Assembly (NCBI GenBank): GCA_003298465.1
Contig: QNGA01000002.1
Span: 186,001-250,000 of the forward strand
Length of the DNA: 64,000 nucleotides
Direction: 5' to 3'
Source: a halophilic archaeon
GTDB taxonomy: Archaea; Halobacteriota; Halobacteria; Halobacteriales; Haladaptataceae
Shown: positions 9,111 through 18,403 of the stretch, piece by piece
How the letters are laid out: each line of letters begins with the position of its first letter
Numbering within the stretch: position 1 is the first letter of the stretch
Translations under genes and position numbers: made by a program
The notes under the pieces: model-generated
What the model saw: only the letters and a program-made list of their open reading frames with translations
What the model was told of the DNA's origin: nothing
Database searches by the model: none

Positions 9111-10508
9111 ATGGAATCGAGGGATACGACGACGGACGAAACTGCAACGCAGACGTTTCGAGACCGGTTCCGCGGGGACGTGCTCCGCGAGGGCGACGAG
9201 GGATACGACGAAGCCCGGACGGTGTGGAACGCGATGATCGACCGGACGCCGGGACTCATCGCCCGACCCGTCGGCACCGCTGACGTCGTAACCGCCGTCA
9301 GTCACGCTCGCGAAAACGACCTGGTGCTGTCGGTAAAAGGCGGCGGTCACAACGTCACGGGCAACGCCGTCTGCGAGGACGGCCTGATGATCGATCTCTC
9401 GGAGATGGACGACGTTCGCGTCGATCCGAAGGCGCAGACGGTCCGCGTGGGTCCCGGCGCGACGCTGGGCGACATGGACCACGAGACCCAGGCGTTCGGC
9501 CTCGCGACCCCGGGCGGCGTCGTGTCCACGACAGGCGTCGCCGGCCTCACGCTCGGCGGCGGACTCGGCTGGCTCAGCCCCAAGTACGGACTCTCCATCG
9601 ACAATCTGCGCTCGGTCGACCTCGTGACGGCGGACGGCGAACTCGTCCACGCGAGCGAGGACGAGAACGAGGACCTCTTCTGGGGGGTCCGCGGTGGTGG
9701 CGGGAACTTCGGCGTCGTCACGTCGTTCGAATTTCGGTGTCACGAGGTCGGTCCCGAGGTGCTCTTCGGGCCGATCGTCTACGCGTACGAGGACGCGCCC
9801 GACGTGCTCCGACACTACGGGGACTTCGCGCGCGACGCGCCGCGAGAGTGTTGCGTCTGGGTGAACAGCCTGACGGCACCGCCCCTGCCGTTCCTCCCCG
9901 AAGAGCACGTCGGGACGAAGGTTCTCGTCGTTGTCGCGTTCTACGCGGGCGATGTCGGCGACGGTGAGGCGGCGCTCGCACCGCTCCGGGAGTACGGCGA
10001 CCCCGTCGCCGACGCCGTCGCGCCGACGCGGTACACGGCCGCCCAGACCACGTTCGACGAGCTACAGTCTGCGGGCGCGCGGAACTACTGGAAGTCGCAG
10101 AACTTCACCGAGTTGACCGACGAAGTGGTCGACACCGTGGTCGAGTACGCCGAACGGCTTCCGACGCCGGAGTCGGAGATCCTCGTCCACCAGGTCGGCG
10201 GGGCCGTCAACGACGTCGCCTCGGACGCGACCGCGTACCCGCATCGGGACGCGGAGTTCATCGTGAGCCCCGCCGCACGCTGGGAGGATCCGTCGAAGGG
10301 CGACGAGTACGTCGAGTGGGTGCGGGAGTGCGACGAGGCCCTGGCGGAACACGCGACCGGCGGAACGTACGTCAACTTCATCGGCGACCGCGAAGGGCGC
10401 GAACGGACGGCCTACGGCAGCAACTACGACCGACTGGTCGAACTGAAGAACGAGTACGATCCGGGGAACCTGTTCAGGATGAACCAGAACGTCGAACCGA
10501 CCGGTTGA
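9111..10508 (+). CDS. FAD-binding oxidoreductase, berberine-bridge-enzyme family
   Basis: A 465-residue flavoprotein oxidase or dehydrogenase. The N-terminal FAD-binding_4 domain has the KGGGHN motif, whose His80 matches the residue that carries covalent 8-alpha-histidyl FAD in this family. GLTLGGGLGWLSPKYG and WGVRGGGGNFGVVTSF follow as standard cofactor motifs, and the C-terminus has the BBE signature NYDRLVELKNEYDPGNLFRMNQN. No signal peptide is seen, unlike secreted fungal relatives. Substrates in the family include sugars, oligosaccharides and alkaloids; none can be assigned. It precedes an aldo/keto reductase on the same strand (113 bp gap), which may be unrelated. Confidence 0.9.
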   Translation: MESRDTTTDETATQTFRDRFRGDVLREGDEGYDEARTVWNAMIDRTPGLIARPVGTADVVTAVSHARENDLVLSVKGGGHNVTGNAVCEDGLMIDLSEMDDVRVDPKAQTVRVGPGATLGDMDHETQAFGLATPGGVVSTTGVAGLTLGGGLGWLSPKYGLSIDNLRSVDLVTADGELVHASEDENEDLFWGVRGGGGNFGVVTSFEFRCHEVGPEVLFGPIVYAYEDAPDVLRHYGDFARDAPRECCVWVNSLTAPPLPFLPEEHVGTKVLVVVAFYAGDVGDGEAALAPLREYGDPVADAVAPTRYTAAQTTFDELQSAGARNYWKSQNFTELTDEVVDTVVEYAERLPTPESEILVHQVGGAVNDVASDATAYPHRDAEFIVSPAARWEDPSKGDEYVEWVRECDEALAEHATGGTYVNFIGDREGRERTAYGSNYDRLVELKNEYDPGNLFRMNQNVEPTG

Positions 10509-10621
10509 CGGTCGTGTCGCGACCGTTCTCGACGGCGCTCCGACGGCGTGCCGCCGTTCGACGCCGCTCCCGTCTCACCGCTTTCCCGACCTTTAGGTCA
10601 CTCCGCGAAGACGACTCACAC

Positions 10622-11593
10622 ATGGACTACCGGACGCTCGGCGACACCGGAACGAAGGTCTCGGAACTCTGTCTCGGCACGTGGCGATTCGCCAAGGAGA
10701 GCGACGGCGTGGTCGAGACGGACCGCAAGACGGCCCACGCCCTGCTCGACACGTTCGCGGAAGCGGGCGGCAACTTCGTCGACACCGCGAACGTGTACGG
10801 CGACCCCTCCGGCACCAGCGAGGACTGGATCGGCGACTGGCTGGCCGACCGCGACCGGGAGGACTTCGTGCTCGCGTCGAAGGTGTACTTCCCGATGGGC
10901 GACGGCCCCAACGACAGCGGCCTCTCGCGCAAGCACATCCGCAGTCAGATTCGGGGGACGCTCGACCGCCTCGGCACCGAGTATCTCGACCTCTACTACA
11001 TCCACCGCTGGGACGAGGAGACGCCCATCGAGGAGACGCTGTCCGTCCTCACGGAACTCGTCGAGGAGGGGAAAGTGAACTACCTCGGCGCGAGTTCGAT
11101 GGCCGCCTGGCAGTTGACGAAGGCGCTCTGGACGAGCGACGTGGAGGGGCTGGAGCGCTTCGACGTGACCCAGCCGATGTACCACGCGGCCGCGACCGAC
11201 GACACGGTCGAGCACTACCTCGACGTCTGCGCCGACCAGGACGTCGCGGTCTGTCCGTACTCGCCGCTGGCCGGCGGCTTCCTGACGGGCAAGTACAGCC
11301 GGGACGGCGACGCTCCCGAGGGCTCCCGGGCGGACCTCGTCGACAGCTTCGAGGAGTACTACGTCTCCGAGACGGGGTGGGACGTGCTCGACGAGATTCG
11401 GGCGGTCGCGGACGAACTCGACGCGACGCCGCCGCAGGTCGCGCTCCGCTGGCTCGTCCAGCAGCGCGCGTTCACCTGCACCCCCATCGTCGGTGCGCGC
11501 ACCGTCGACCAACTGGAGGAGAACCTCGGCGCGGCCGAGATTTCGCTCTCCGACGACCAGTTCGACCGCATCACCGACGCCCGCACGGTCTGA
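10622..11593 (+). CDS. Aldo/keto reductase
   Basis: A 323-residue NADPH-dependent oxidoreductase of the AKR superfamily. Catalytic tetrad residues are visible: Asp and Tyr in FVDTANVYGD, Lys in LASKVYF and His in YYIHRWD. The C-terminal cofactor motif is PIVGARTVDQLEENLGA. Length and motif order match the AKR11/YajO-like group, which reduces aldehydes or sugar-derived carbonyls. The ATG begins about 30 bp after a CTTTAGG TATA-like element. Substrate unknown. Confidence 0.92.
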   Translation: MDYRTLGDTGTKVSELCLGTWRFAKESDGVVETDRKTAHALLDTFAEAGGNFVDTANVYGDPSGTSEDWIGDWLADRDREDFVLASKVYFPMGDGPNDSGLSRKHIRSQIRGTLDRLGTEYLDLYYIHRWDEETPIEETLSVLTELVEEGKVNYLGASSMAAWQLTKALWTSDVEGLERFDVTQPMYHAAATDDTVEHYLDVCADQDVAVCPYSPLAGGFLTGKYSRDGDAPEGSRADLVDSFEEYYVSETGWDVLDEIRAVADELDATPPQVALRWLVQQRAFTCTPIVGARTVDQLEENLGAAEISLSDDQFDRITDARTV

Positions 11594-11692
11594 GCAGCCG
11601 CCTCCGCCGACCTCGGGGTCGCGTCGAAGCCGCCGGCGGGAAATCGGGGCGAGCGCGCCGGTACGACCGGTGCTTGCACCGAAGTGCGAACC

Positions 11693-11700
11693 TATTTATT
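11693..11700 (+). promoter_or_regulatory. TATA box of the UspA gene
   Basis: TATTTATT centred about 28 bp before the ATG at 11725. Under the leaderless rule this decides between two in-frame ATGs (11713 and 11725) in favour of the second. Confidence 0.6.
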
Positions 11701-11724
11701 ACATGAACGTAAATGACGGTCGAT

Positions 11725-12171
11725 ATGGAACGAGCACTTGCCGTCGTCGAGGCGTCGGAGTCCGCGAAGCGACTGGTCCACGAGGCGGGCGAACTCGCGG
11801 CGGGCGTCGGCGCCGACCTCGTGTTGCTCCACGTGACCACGGACGACGAGTACGAGTCCACGCGCCGGTCGCTGGAGCGGATTCCCGACGTGGAGTCGTC
11901 GTACACGGCGGGGCAGGCGCTGGAGGGCGCGCGCCAGTTCGCGGCCGACATCGGTCGCGAGACGCTCGAAGACGTCGGCGCGGAGTGGGAGGCGGTCGGG
12001 CGCGTCGGCGACGAACGCGACGAGATTCTCGCCGCGGCAGACGAGTACGGCTGCGACCACGTCTTCCTCGCGGGCGACAAGCGCACGCCGGCCGGGAAGG
12101 CGCTGTTCGGCGACACCACGCAGTCGGTCATCCTCGACTTCGACGGCACCGTGACGGTCGTCACCGAGTGA
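11725..12171 (+). CDS. Universal stress protein (UspA) domain protein
   Basis: A 148-residue single-domain UspA protein. It has the alpha/beta nucleotide-binding fold order: beta-1 ALAVVEASE, a middle LVLLHVT strand, and the C-terminal ATP-loop-like stretch GDKRTPAGKALFGDTTQSVI. Haloarchaea carry many such proteins; individual roles are mostly unknown. Start 11725 is chosen from the TATA position; the upstream ATG at 11713 would add MTVD. It is transcribed alone. A second UspA-type gene lies at 45878. Confidence 0.9.
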   Translation: MERALAVVEASESAKRLVHEAGELAAGVGADLVLLHVTTDDEYESTRRSLERIPDVESSYTAGQALEGARQFAADIGRETLEDVGAEWEAVGRVGDERDEILAAADEYGCDHVFLAGDKRTPAGKALFGDTTQSVILDFDGTVTVVTE

Positions 12172-12365
12172 CCGGCCCGGGCGACGCCGCGACGGCAGGT
12201 CCGTCGCAGACGAACGGTTCGTACCGGATTTCCGGGGCAGGTCCGGACGACTCGCGAGACGTCCGTCCGGGTGCGCTACTCGGGGGGAGAAACCGGCTCA
12301 GACCGGCGTTAAGCAGGGATTACCTATGGTGGAAGCGCCCGAATTCGGGGTTACGGTGACTTGAA

Positions 12366-12518
12366 ATGGGCGTTCTCTCCACGTTCAAGGCGACCCTGTT
12401 CGACCGAAACGGCGAGAGCGAGCCGCTCTACGTCTGTACCGGCTGTGGCTGCTTCTTCGAGCGGCAGCGACAGGTGTGCCCGGAGTGCGGCGCGTACACG
12501 TTCCGGCGCACGGACTGA
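12366..12518 (+). CDS. 50-residue zinc-ribbon protein
   Basis: A very short protein. After MGVLSTFKATLFDRNGES comes a compact zinc ribbon, CTGCGC then CPECG 14 residues later, and the chain ends at FRRTD. Four Cys in two CxxC knuckles, plus a fifth Cys, are enough for one zinc site. A TATA-like GTTAAGC about 55 bp upstream gives a leader of roughly 28 nt. Such rubredoxin-like miniproteins are common in haloarchaea; no function is known from the sequence. Confidence 0.75.
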   Translation: MGVLSTFKATLFDRNGESEPLYVCTGCGCFFERQRQVCPECGAYTFRRTD

Positions 12519-12609
12519 CCCGCGGTACCGCTCCCCGGCGGAAACGGTGCGGGGGACGACGGGACGTCCCCGGAGGCTACGGTAATCGCTTCGCCCACGG
12601 CGCGCCCTC

Positions 12610-13359
12610 TCAGAAGTGTTCGAACTTGTCCCGCCGGTAGAGGTCGATCTCGCTCGCGGTCGTCGGCGGCTCCTGGGTCGCCGCGAACACGACCGCGTCG
12701 GCGACCTCCTCGGGTTCGGTCACTTCGCCCTCCTCGAAGCGCGCCTCGAACGGGTCGTCGTCCTCCGAGCCGAACTTCGTGCGGACCTCCGAGGGGTTGA
12801 CGACGGTCACGCCGACGCCGTCCTCGCCGACGCTCCCCGCGAGACTCAGCGCGAACCCGCGCGTCCACCACTTCGTCGCGGCGTAGACCGCCGCACCGGG
12901 GCGGGGGTACTGCCCGGCGAAGCTTCCGAGGAAGACGAGGGTCCCCGCCGACTCGCGGAGATGCGGCAGTGCCGCACGCGCGGTGAAGAAGGAGCCGTCG
13001 ACGTTGACGTCCATCATCTGGCGGTACTTCTCCGTCGAGAGGTCCGTGAGGTCCCCCTCCTCACGGCCGAGGCCGGCGTTGTTGACCACGACGTCCAGAC
13101 CGCCGAAGGCGTCGACGGTCCGGTCGACCATCGCCTCGACCTGCGCCTCGTCGGAAACGTCGGCGGGAATCGCGAGCGCGTCGACGCCGAACTCGCGTTC
13201 GACGTCGGCGGCCAGCGACTCCAGTCGTTCCTCGCGGCGGGCGGCGAGCGCGACGTCCGCGCCCGCTTCGGCGAGAGCGCGGGCGCTGGCGCGACCGATT
13301 CCGGCCGTTGCACCGGTCACGAGGGTTGCTGCGTCGTCGAGACGAGTTTCGTCGGACAT
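12610..13359 (-). CDS. Short-chain dehydrogenase/reductase
   Basis: A 249-residue classical SDR. The NAD(P)-binding motif is TGATAGIG, and the structural NNAG is present. The catalytic Ser lies in FLGSFAGQ and the active-site pair is YAATK. The Ala-Arg-Arg after strand 2 (LAARREERL) points to NADPH preference. A TATA-like TTTTATCC lies about 26 bp upstream of the ATG, confirming this start over an open upstream extension. Next upstream on the same strand is the monooxygenase-like gene. The substrate is not predictable; the C-terminal IDLYRRDKFEHF is typical of haloarchaeal YdfG-like SDRs. Confidence 0.92.
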   Translation of the reverse strand: MSDETRLDDAATLVTGATAGIGRASARALAEAGADVALAARREERLESLAADVEREFGVDALAIPADVSDEAQVEAMVDRTVDAFGGLDVVVNNAGLGREEGDLTDLSTEKYRQMMDVNVDGSFFTARAALPHLRESAGTLVFLGSFAGQYPRPGAAVYAATKWWTRGFALSLAGSVGEDGVGVTVVNPSEVRTKFGSEDDDPFEARFEEGEVTEPEEVADAVVFAATQEPPTTASEIDLYRRDKFEHF

Positions 13360-13436
13360 GTGTGGGTCGTCGCTCTCCAGAGGATAAAACCGGACGGCCG
13401 TGCCGACCGTCGGCGCGTGCAGTCGACCGGTCGCTC

Positions 13437-13766
13437 TCAGGGCGACTCCCCGTCGGTCACGTCCACTGCGACCTCGTAGTGGCGTGCGCGGTCGTCGAAC
13501 CGCGTGAGCACCTCCCTGGCCTCCGGGGGAACGTGGGCCTCCTCGTAGTCCTCGCCCGCGAACTCCTTCACGGCGTCCCACGACGAGAAGCGCATGACGG
13601 TCACGAACTCCACGTCGTCCTCGCGGGGACGCCGTCCCACCCGAAACCCCCGGTAGCCGTCGATTCCCTCCTCGGCGAAACCGGGAACTATCTTCTCGCG
13701 CAGGAGTCGCTCGTACTCGTCCGCGTCTTCCGGCGTCGTCCACCCGTACCAGAGTCGCGCTATCAT
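13437..13766 (-). CDS. Antibiotic-biosynthesis-monooxygenase-type (dimeric alpha/beta barrel) protein
   Basis: A 109-residue single-domain protein of the ABM/dimeric ferredoxin-like fold. It begins MIARLWYGWTTPEDADEYE, continues with YRGFRVGRR and the strand FVTVMRFSSWDAVKEFAG, and ends with a YEVAVDV strand. Family members act as small cofactor-free monooxygenases or ligand-binding proteins. The frame is open 11 codons further, but those residues lie over a TATA-like GATTAACC, so 13766 is preferred. It is 77 bp upstream of the SDR in the same orientation. Confidence 0.8.
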   Translation of the reverse strand: MIARLWYGWTTPEDADEYERLLREKIVPGFAEEGIDGYRGFRVGRRPREDDVEFVTVMRFSSWDAVKEFAGEDYEEAHVPPEAREVLTRFDDRARHYEVAVDVTDGESP

Positions 13767-13927
13767 GGCGGTCGTGGACGACCGGTTCGCGGCCGACACG
13801 GTTAATCCTCACGACGAGACGACGGAAAGGACCGAGTCGTCGCGGCGGAGCGGGGAGCGGACCCTCGAAGCGACGTAACTTTGCCCGCGTGACAACGCTG
13901 ATACGAGCGACCGTCCTCTGTTGGGGT

Positions 13928-15148
13928 ATGACGGTCGCTCGGACGGTCGAACTCGAAGGACACATCATCGACTCCGGGATGATGCAGCGGTGTTTCGGCG
14001 TGGTGATGGACCTGGACGGCAACTTCGACGTCGAACAGTTCGACGTGGGTGAACACAAAGACGAGGAGTCGTACTGCCGGATGACGGTCACCGCGCCGGA
14101 CGAGGAGACGCTGCGCTCGATACTGCACGAACTCCATCAGAGCGGTGCGCAGTTGACGGACCCGCCGAACGCGAGACTGGAGCCAGCGCCGGCCGACCGT
14201 GTCGTCCCGAACGGCTTCTACTCGACGACGAACCACCCGACGCAGGTCCGCCACGAGGACGAGTGGATCGACGTCGAGCAGATCGAGATGGACTGCGCCG
14301 TCGTCGTCGAACCGGACGAGCGGCGGGCGTACACGAAGGTGCTCAACGCCATCGAGGAGGGCGACCTGGTAGTGACCGGCGAGGCGGGTGTGCGCGTGGA
14401 CCCGCCGGAACGCCCGCGCGGCGGCAGCGGTCCGTTCGGCTTCATGCAGGGAGGGGTGTCGAGCGAACGCCCGTCGGCGTCGCTCATCCGCGAGATAGCC
14501 GAGGTCCTCGTCGAGACGAAGGCCGACGACGGCACGGTGCTAGCGGTCGCGGGGCCGGCGCTCATCCACTCGGGGGCGGGCGACGCCCTGGCGCGACTGG
14601 TCCGCGAGGGGTACGTCGACATGCTGAGCGCGGGCAACGGGTTCGCGGTCCACGACATCGAGCGCGGCGTCTACGGCACCTCGCTGGGAATGGACGTGGA
14701 GACGATGGAGCATCCGCGGAAGGGCCACAAACACCACATCTACACCATCAGCGAGGTGGTTCGCGCCGGGGGCATCGAACCGGCGGTCGAGGAGGGACTC
14801 GTCGAGGAGGGCGTGATGTACGAGTGCGTCGCGAACGACGTGCCGTACGTCCTCGCGGGGTCGATTCGGGACGACGGGCCGCTCCCGGACACGATAACCG
14901 ACGCCGTCGAAGCTCAGGACGCCATCCGCGAGCAGGCCCACGAGGCCGACATGGTGTTGATGCTGTCGACGCTGTTGCACTCCGTCGCGGTGGGCAACTG
15001 CCTCCCGTCGACGACGCCGGTGGTGTGCGTGGACATCAATCCCGCGACCGTGACCCAGCTCCTCGACCGGGGGAGCGCGCAGGCCATCGGGATGGTGACG
15101 GACGTCGGGACGTTCGTCCCGGCGCTCGCGGAAGAGATTCTGGACTAG
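13928..15148 (+). CDS. TIGR00300 / LOR-SDH-domain protein, archaeal ornithine-cyclodeaminase-like
   Basis: A 406-residue enzyme of the TIGR00300 family. The N-terminal LOR/SDH domain (about 1-110, ELEGHIIDSGMMQR) is followed by a Rossmann-like region (AVAGPALIHSGAGDAL, SAGNGFAVHDIE) and a C-terminal VCVDINPATVTQLLDRG. A member from a methanogen was shown to be an NAD-dependent ornithine cyclodeaminase making proline, and related domains occur in cyanobacterial arginine-handling enzymes. By analogy this protein may convert ornithine to proline; that is inference. The ATG lies about 27 bp after a GATACG TATA-like element. Confidence 0.85.
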   Translation: MTVARTVELEGHIIDSGMMQRCFGVVMDLDGNFDVEQFDVGEHKDEESYCRMTVTAPDEETLRSILHELHQSGAQLTDPPNARLEPAPADRVVPNGFYSTTNHPTQVRHEDEWIDVEQIEMDCAVVVEPDERRAYTKVLNAIEEGDLVVTGEAGVRVDPPERPRGGSGPFGFMQGGVSSERPSASLIREIAEVLVETKADDGTVLAVAGPALIHSGAGDALARLVREGYVDMLSAGNGFAVHDIERGVYGTSLGMDVETMEHPRKGHKHHIYTISEVVRAGGIEPAVEEGLVEEGVMYECVANDVPYVLAGSIRDDGPLPDTITDAVEAQDAIREQAHEADMVLMLSTLLHSVAVGNCLPSTTPVVCVDINPATVTQLLDRGSAQAIGMVTDVGTFVPALAEEILD

Positions 15149-15255
15149 CCGTACCGACGCGTCGGCGACGCCGGGGCCGCCGGCGGCCGGCGCGACCCCC
15201 GGACCGAGGCGGGACGGGAGAATCCCCAAGAGGCCCGAGTGCGTACGTCCACCGG

Positions 15256-15612
15256 ATGGATCGGACGCTCGAACTGCCGAACGGAGAGGTCGTCACCGAG
15301 GGCGACGTCGTCCTCTACAACGGGTACCCGTACCGGGTCAGATTCCTGGACGACGACGCGTACGCGTTCGAACTCGCGCCCCTGTTCTGGGGCGACAGCG
15401 GCATGGACGTTCCGTTCGCCGACCGTGAGGCGCTCGTCGACCAGTGGGGTCCGGAGTCGCGCGGCACGCTGACCGCGACCGAGTGGGAGGAGTGGCTACG
15501 CGAGGCCCGGACGGACGACCGCTTCGGCGACGACGAACTCGACGCGCTCGCCCGCGAACTCCCGACCTCGGACGGCCTCCTCACGCGCCTCCGTCGCGCG
15601 CTCCGACGCTGA
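15256..15612 (+). CDS. Acidic protein of unknown function
   Basis: A 118-residue acidic protein. The N-terminal half (LELPNGEVVTEGDVVLYNGYPYRVRFL) looks like a small beta-barrel. The C-terminal half is helical and charged, with a basic end (LLTRLRRALRR). There is no membrane segment or cysteine. I do not recognise a named family. It follows the TIGR00300 gene by 107 bp in the same direction and could be co-transcribed. Confidence 0.7.
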   Translation: MDRTLELPNGEVVTEGDVVLYNGYPYRVRFLDDDAYAFELAPLFWGDSGMDVPFADREALVDQWGPESRGTLTATEWEEWLREARTDDRFGDDELDALARELPTSDGLLTRLRRALRR

Positions 15613-15882
15613 GCGCACCCGATGCGGACGATATCCGGCCGTTCGGCCGGCTCCGACGTTCGGAACTGACGGGGAAAATGCTGGCGAGGTAGAAGAGGAC
15701 GTGATTCGTTCTGGGATGAACGGACGAATACAACGGCTCACTTAAAGTCGACTTGCACAGACAGGCAGGAGAAATCAGCCACTGAACGGGGAACGGAAAG
15801 ACACGGAGCGGCGAGGTGCGGTCGACCGGCGGACGCCGGAACGCCTCTCCGTGACCGAACGCGAAAACGCCAGTGATCCACC
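15613..15882. other. 270-bp gap with a candidate promoter
   Basis: No gene is visible. A TATA-like CTTAAAG at about 15742 begins a 10-bp palindrome (AAGTCGACTT). It is about 140 bp before the next gene, so either that gene has a long leader or the element drives a small RNA. No structured RNA family was recognised. Confidence 0.35.
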
Positions 15883-16080
15883 ATGTCTGTTGACACCGCA
15901 ACCGGCGACGTCGAGGAATCGTGTGACAACTGTGCCGCCACGACGCCGCATCAGGTCCAGATCAAGATCCGGACCGAGAGCGACAAGAACGAGAACACGG
16001 AGTTCTCGCGGGAGCCCTACCGCGTCACGGAGTGTCTGAGCTGCGGGCAGACGACGAGCCAGCGGATGAACAACGCCTGA
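15883..16080 (+). CDS. Small zinc beta-ribbon protein (haloarchaeal)
   Basis: A 65-residue protein with two CxxC knuckles (CDNC near residue 14 and CLSCGQ near 51) about 35 residues apart, the layout of a zinc beta-ribbon. Between them lies a polar segment (TPHQVQIKIRTESDKN). It matches a family found mostly in haloarchaea (DUF7835-like, from memory). The function is unknown; nucleic-acid or protein binding is plausible for the fold. Confidence 0.8.
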   Translation: MSVDTATGDVEESCDNCAATTPHQVQIKIRTESDKNENTEFSREPYRVTECLSCGQTTSQRMNNA

Positions 16081-16291
16081 CGGAGACGGCTCTCCCGCCG
16101 AGTGCGGTCGCGTCAATAGTCAATCGGTCGCTGCTTTCCTTTTTGCCAGGTCCGGACGAGAACTCGCAGAGAACCATCGGGACGACGTTCGAGCCGTCGT
16201 GACGCAGGATACGCGGCGTCGCCAGCGTCGGGTCGCCCGGCGAGAACGGCCGTAACCCGTCCGTCAACTCGCCACCGGGGAGTCACGGCCG

Positions 16292-17257
16292 CTACTCGTA
16301 CGCCGGGTCGGGGTCGTACTCCGGTCCGACGCAGACCGTGAGCGCGTGCGGTCGGGTGTGTACCACGAGCCGTCCGTGCGAGCTGAGTTCGCCGTCGAGG
16401 CTGAAATCTATCGGCTCGCCGCTCTGGCTGTCGATCTCCAGTTGGCTCGCCCGGACGTGGACCACGTGTTCGGTGTCCTGGCCGAACAGCCGATGGGCGA
16501 TTCCCTCCTCGATGATGTCGCTCGGGGGCATCCGTTCGATGATGACCACCTCGAGGAGGCCGTCCTCGACGTTCGCCTGTCCGCCCTTCTTCGTGAACCG
16601 GCGGACGTTCCCGACGAGCGCACTCAGCGCTTCGCCCTGCCAGGTCGTCTCCTCGCCCTGCGAGACCGCGGTGAGTTCGATGTCGAGACCGTCGAACGAC
16701 GCGACCTCCTGCAGGCCGGCGATGACGAACGCGAGCGAGCCGAAGCGCTCCTTCAGTTCGCCGCTCGTCGCTACGCTCGCGTCCGCCGGCAGTCCCGCGA
16801 TGCAGGACATCACGAACGGCGCGTCGCCGGCGACGCCGACGTCGATGTCCCGCCGTTCGCCGCGGTCCAGCATCTCGAACCCGTGTTCGATGCCGGTGAT
16901 GCCGACGTTCGTCGCGAAGATGTTCGCCGTCCCCGTCGGGACGACGCCGAGCGTTACGGAATCGAGACCGTTCGCCCGGTCGAGACCGCGGACCACCTCG
17001 TTGAGCGTTCCGTCGCCGCCCGCGACCGCCAGACGGTCGACGTCCTCCGCGACGGCGTCCCGCGCGAGTTCGACCGCGTGTCCCGGTCCCTCCGTCTCCT
17101 CGATGCGGTACTCTCGTTCGGTAGCGAGCCGTCGGACGCGGTCGATGTGGTCGGCGGTGCCGCTCGTCGGATTCAGGACGAGCCAGCGTCGGTCGCCGGA
17201 GCGGGAAGCGGCCTCCTGGGTTCCCGCGCCGGTCGACGGTCGCGCTTCGTCGGTCAT
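16292..17257 (-). CDS. Diacylglycerol-kinase-family lipid kinase
   Basis: A 321-residue DAGK_cat protein of the YegS/DgkB type, which transfers phosphate from a nucleotide to a lipid hydroxyl. LVLNPTSG lies near the start of the domain, followed by the nucleotide/Mg motif GGDGTLNE and VGVVPTGTANIFA. The C-terminal beta-sandwich ends with PIDFSLDGELSSHG. In archaea such enzymes may act on sphingoid-like or archaeol-type lipids; the substrate is not established. The first about 25 residues are a disordered extension. It is transcribed alone. Confidence 0.9.
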   Translation of the reverse strand: MTDEARPSTGAGTQEAASRSGDRRWLVLNPTSGTADHIDRVRRLATEREYRIEETEGPGHAVELARDAVAEDVDRLAVAGGDGTLNEVVRGLDRANGLDSVTLGVVPTGTANIFATNVGITGIEHGFEMLDRGERRDIDVGVAGDAPFVMSCIAGLPADASVATSGELKERFGSLAFVIAGLQEVASFDGLDIELTAVSQGEETTWQGEALSALVGNVRRFTKKGGQANVEDGLLEVVIIERMPPSDIIEEGIAHRLFGQDTEHVVHVRASQLEIDSQSGEPIDFSLDGELSSHGRLVVHTRPHALTVCVGPEYDPDPAYE

Positions 17258-17320
17258 ACGTCACGACAGGGGCCGCAGGCAGAAAGGGGCTATTGCGTCG
17301 TCGGAACGGAGAGCGAGGCG

Positions 17321-18403
17321 CTAGCCCTCCATTCCGCTGAAAGAGAGGCCGCCCTCGATGTACCGCTGGGCGAACAGGTACACCAGCATTATCGGCGTCG
17401 CGAAGGTGAGCGCGAACGCCGAGAAGCGCGCCCACGGGATGGAGTACTCGCTGACGAGCGAGAACAGCCCGACGGGCAGCGTGTAGTTCTCGGTGCCGAG
17501 CAGGGTCTGGGCGACGACGAACTCCGTCCAGCCGGCGAGGAACGTGAAGACGAACACCGTCGCCAGTCCCGCGGTGGACAGGGGGAGGATGACCTCGGTG
17601 ACGACGCGCCACGGCGGCGCGCCGTCGACGACGGCCGCCTCCTCGTAGGAGACCGGGATGCCGTCCATGTACGTCTTCAGGAGCCAGGTGTTGAACGGAA
17701 CCGCGGTCGCGGCGTAGTAGACGGAGAGCGCGAGTTTGCTGTCGTTGATTCCGAACTGAACGTAGACGGTGTACAGTCCGATGAGCAACGCGACACCGAG
17801 GCCACCGCCGACCTGCGTCATCAGGACGTACAGGAAGAGCACCTTGCGTCGGAGGATGAACTCCCGGCGCGAGAGCGCGTACGCCGCCGGCACGACCAGC
17901 GACATGGAGATGAGGACGGTCGGGACGGCGACCGAGACGCTGTTCCAGAAGAACTTCTTGAACGAGGAGGGGTTCTCGACGCCGTACTGCGAGACGTCCA
18001 GGAAGACGACCTCGGGCGTCTCGACGACGAGCGCGAGGTCGGTGAGCGGGAGGTTCACCGCGATGGTGTACGCCGGAATCCCGAGGTCGCCGAGGACCCA
18101 GAGGAACGGCTTCAGCGTCGGGGTCTCCGGGAACAGTTGCAGACCGTCCGACGAGAGCAGCGAACCGCCGGCTCCGGCCAGGGCGGCCATGAGAATCCAG
18201 TAGACGGGGAACAGCAACAGCAGTACCATCACGAGCGCGCCGAGCGTGGCCCCGACAGTCTTCAGCGGTTCGATCGGCGAAAGCTCGCCGCGCCGGACCT
18301 GCTCGACGGTGTACGTCGCGTCCCGGACGGTTCCGACGGGAGCGAGCGCGATGGTCCGTGCGTCCTCTTTCAGCTTCCGTCCGACGCCGTCGAACAGACT
18401 CAT
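17321..18403 (-). CDS. Sugar ABC transporter permease (MalG-like)
   Basis: A 360-residue inner-membrane permease of the CUT1 (maltose/oligosaccharide) importer class. Six hydrophobic segments are visible; the EAA loop that docks on the ATPase is YEEAAVVDGAPPWRVVTEVILP (about residues 265-286, key residues E-A-A and G). Between TM1 and TM2 is a long external loop with many Pro and Val. The start codon overlaps the stop of the preceding permease by 4 bp (ATGA), so the two are translationally coupled. It works with the other permease, the binding protein and the divergent ATPase gene at 20925. Confidence 0.93.
   Translation of the reverse strand: MSLFDGVGRKLKEDARTIALAPVGTVRDATYTVEQVRRGELSPIEPLKTVGATLGALVMVLLLLFPVYWILMAALAGAGGSLLSSDGLQLFPETPTLKPFLWVLGDLGIPAYTIAVNLPLTDLALVVETPEVVFLDVSQYGVENPSSFKKFFWNSVSVAVPTVLISMSLVVPAAYALSRREFILRRKVLFLYVLMTQVGGGLGVALLIGLYTVYVQFGINDSKLALSVYYAATAVPFNTWLLKTYMDGIPVSYEEAAVVDGAPPWRVVTEVILPLSTAGLATVFVFTFLAGWTEFVVAQTLLGTENYTLPVGLFSLVSEYSIPWARFSAFALTFATPIMLVYLFAQRYIEGGLSFSGMEG

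Noticed and set aside
12326..12364. A 12-codon upstream ORF ending one base before the 50-residue zinc-ribbon gene
   Set aside because: The TATA-like GTTAAGC at about 12309 predicts transcription starting near 12337, downstream of this ATG, so it would not be in the mRNA.
16113..16291. A possible small basic minus-strand protein ending KGKQRPIDY, below the lipid kinase gene
   Set aside because: It has no promoter, no convincing start and shares the region with another equally open frame; no recognisable motif.
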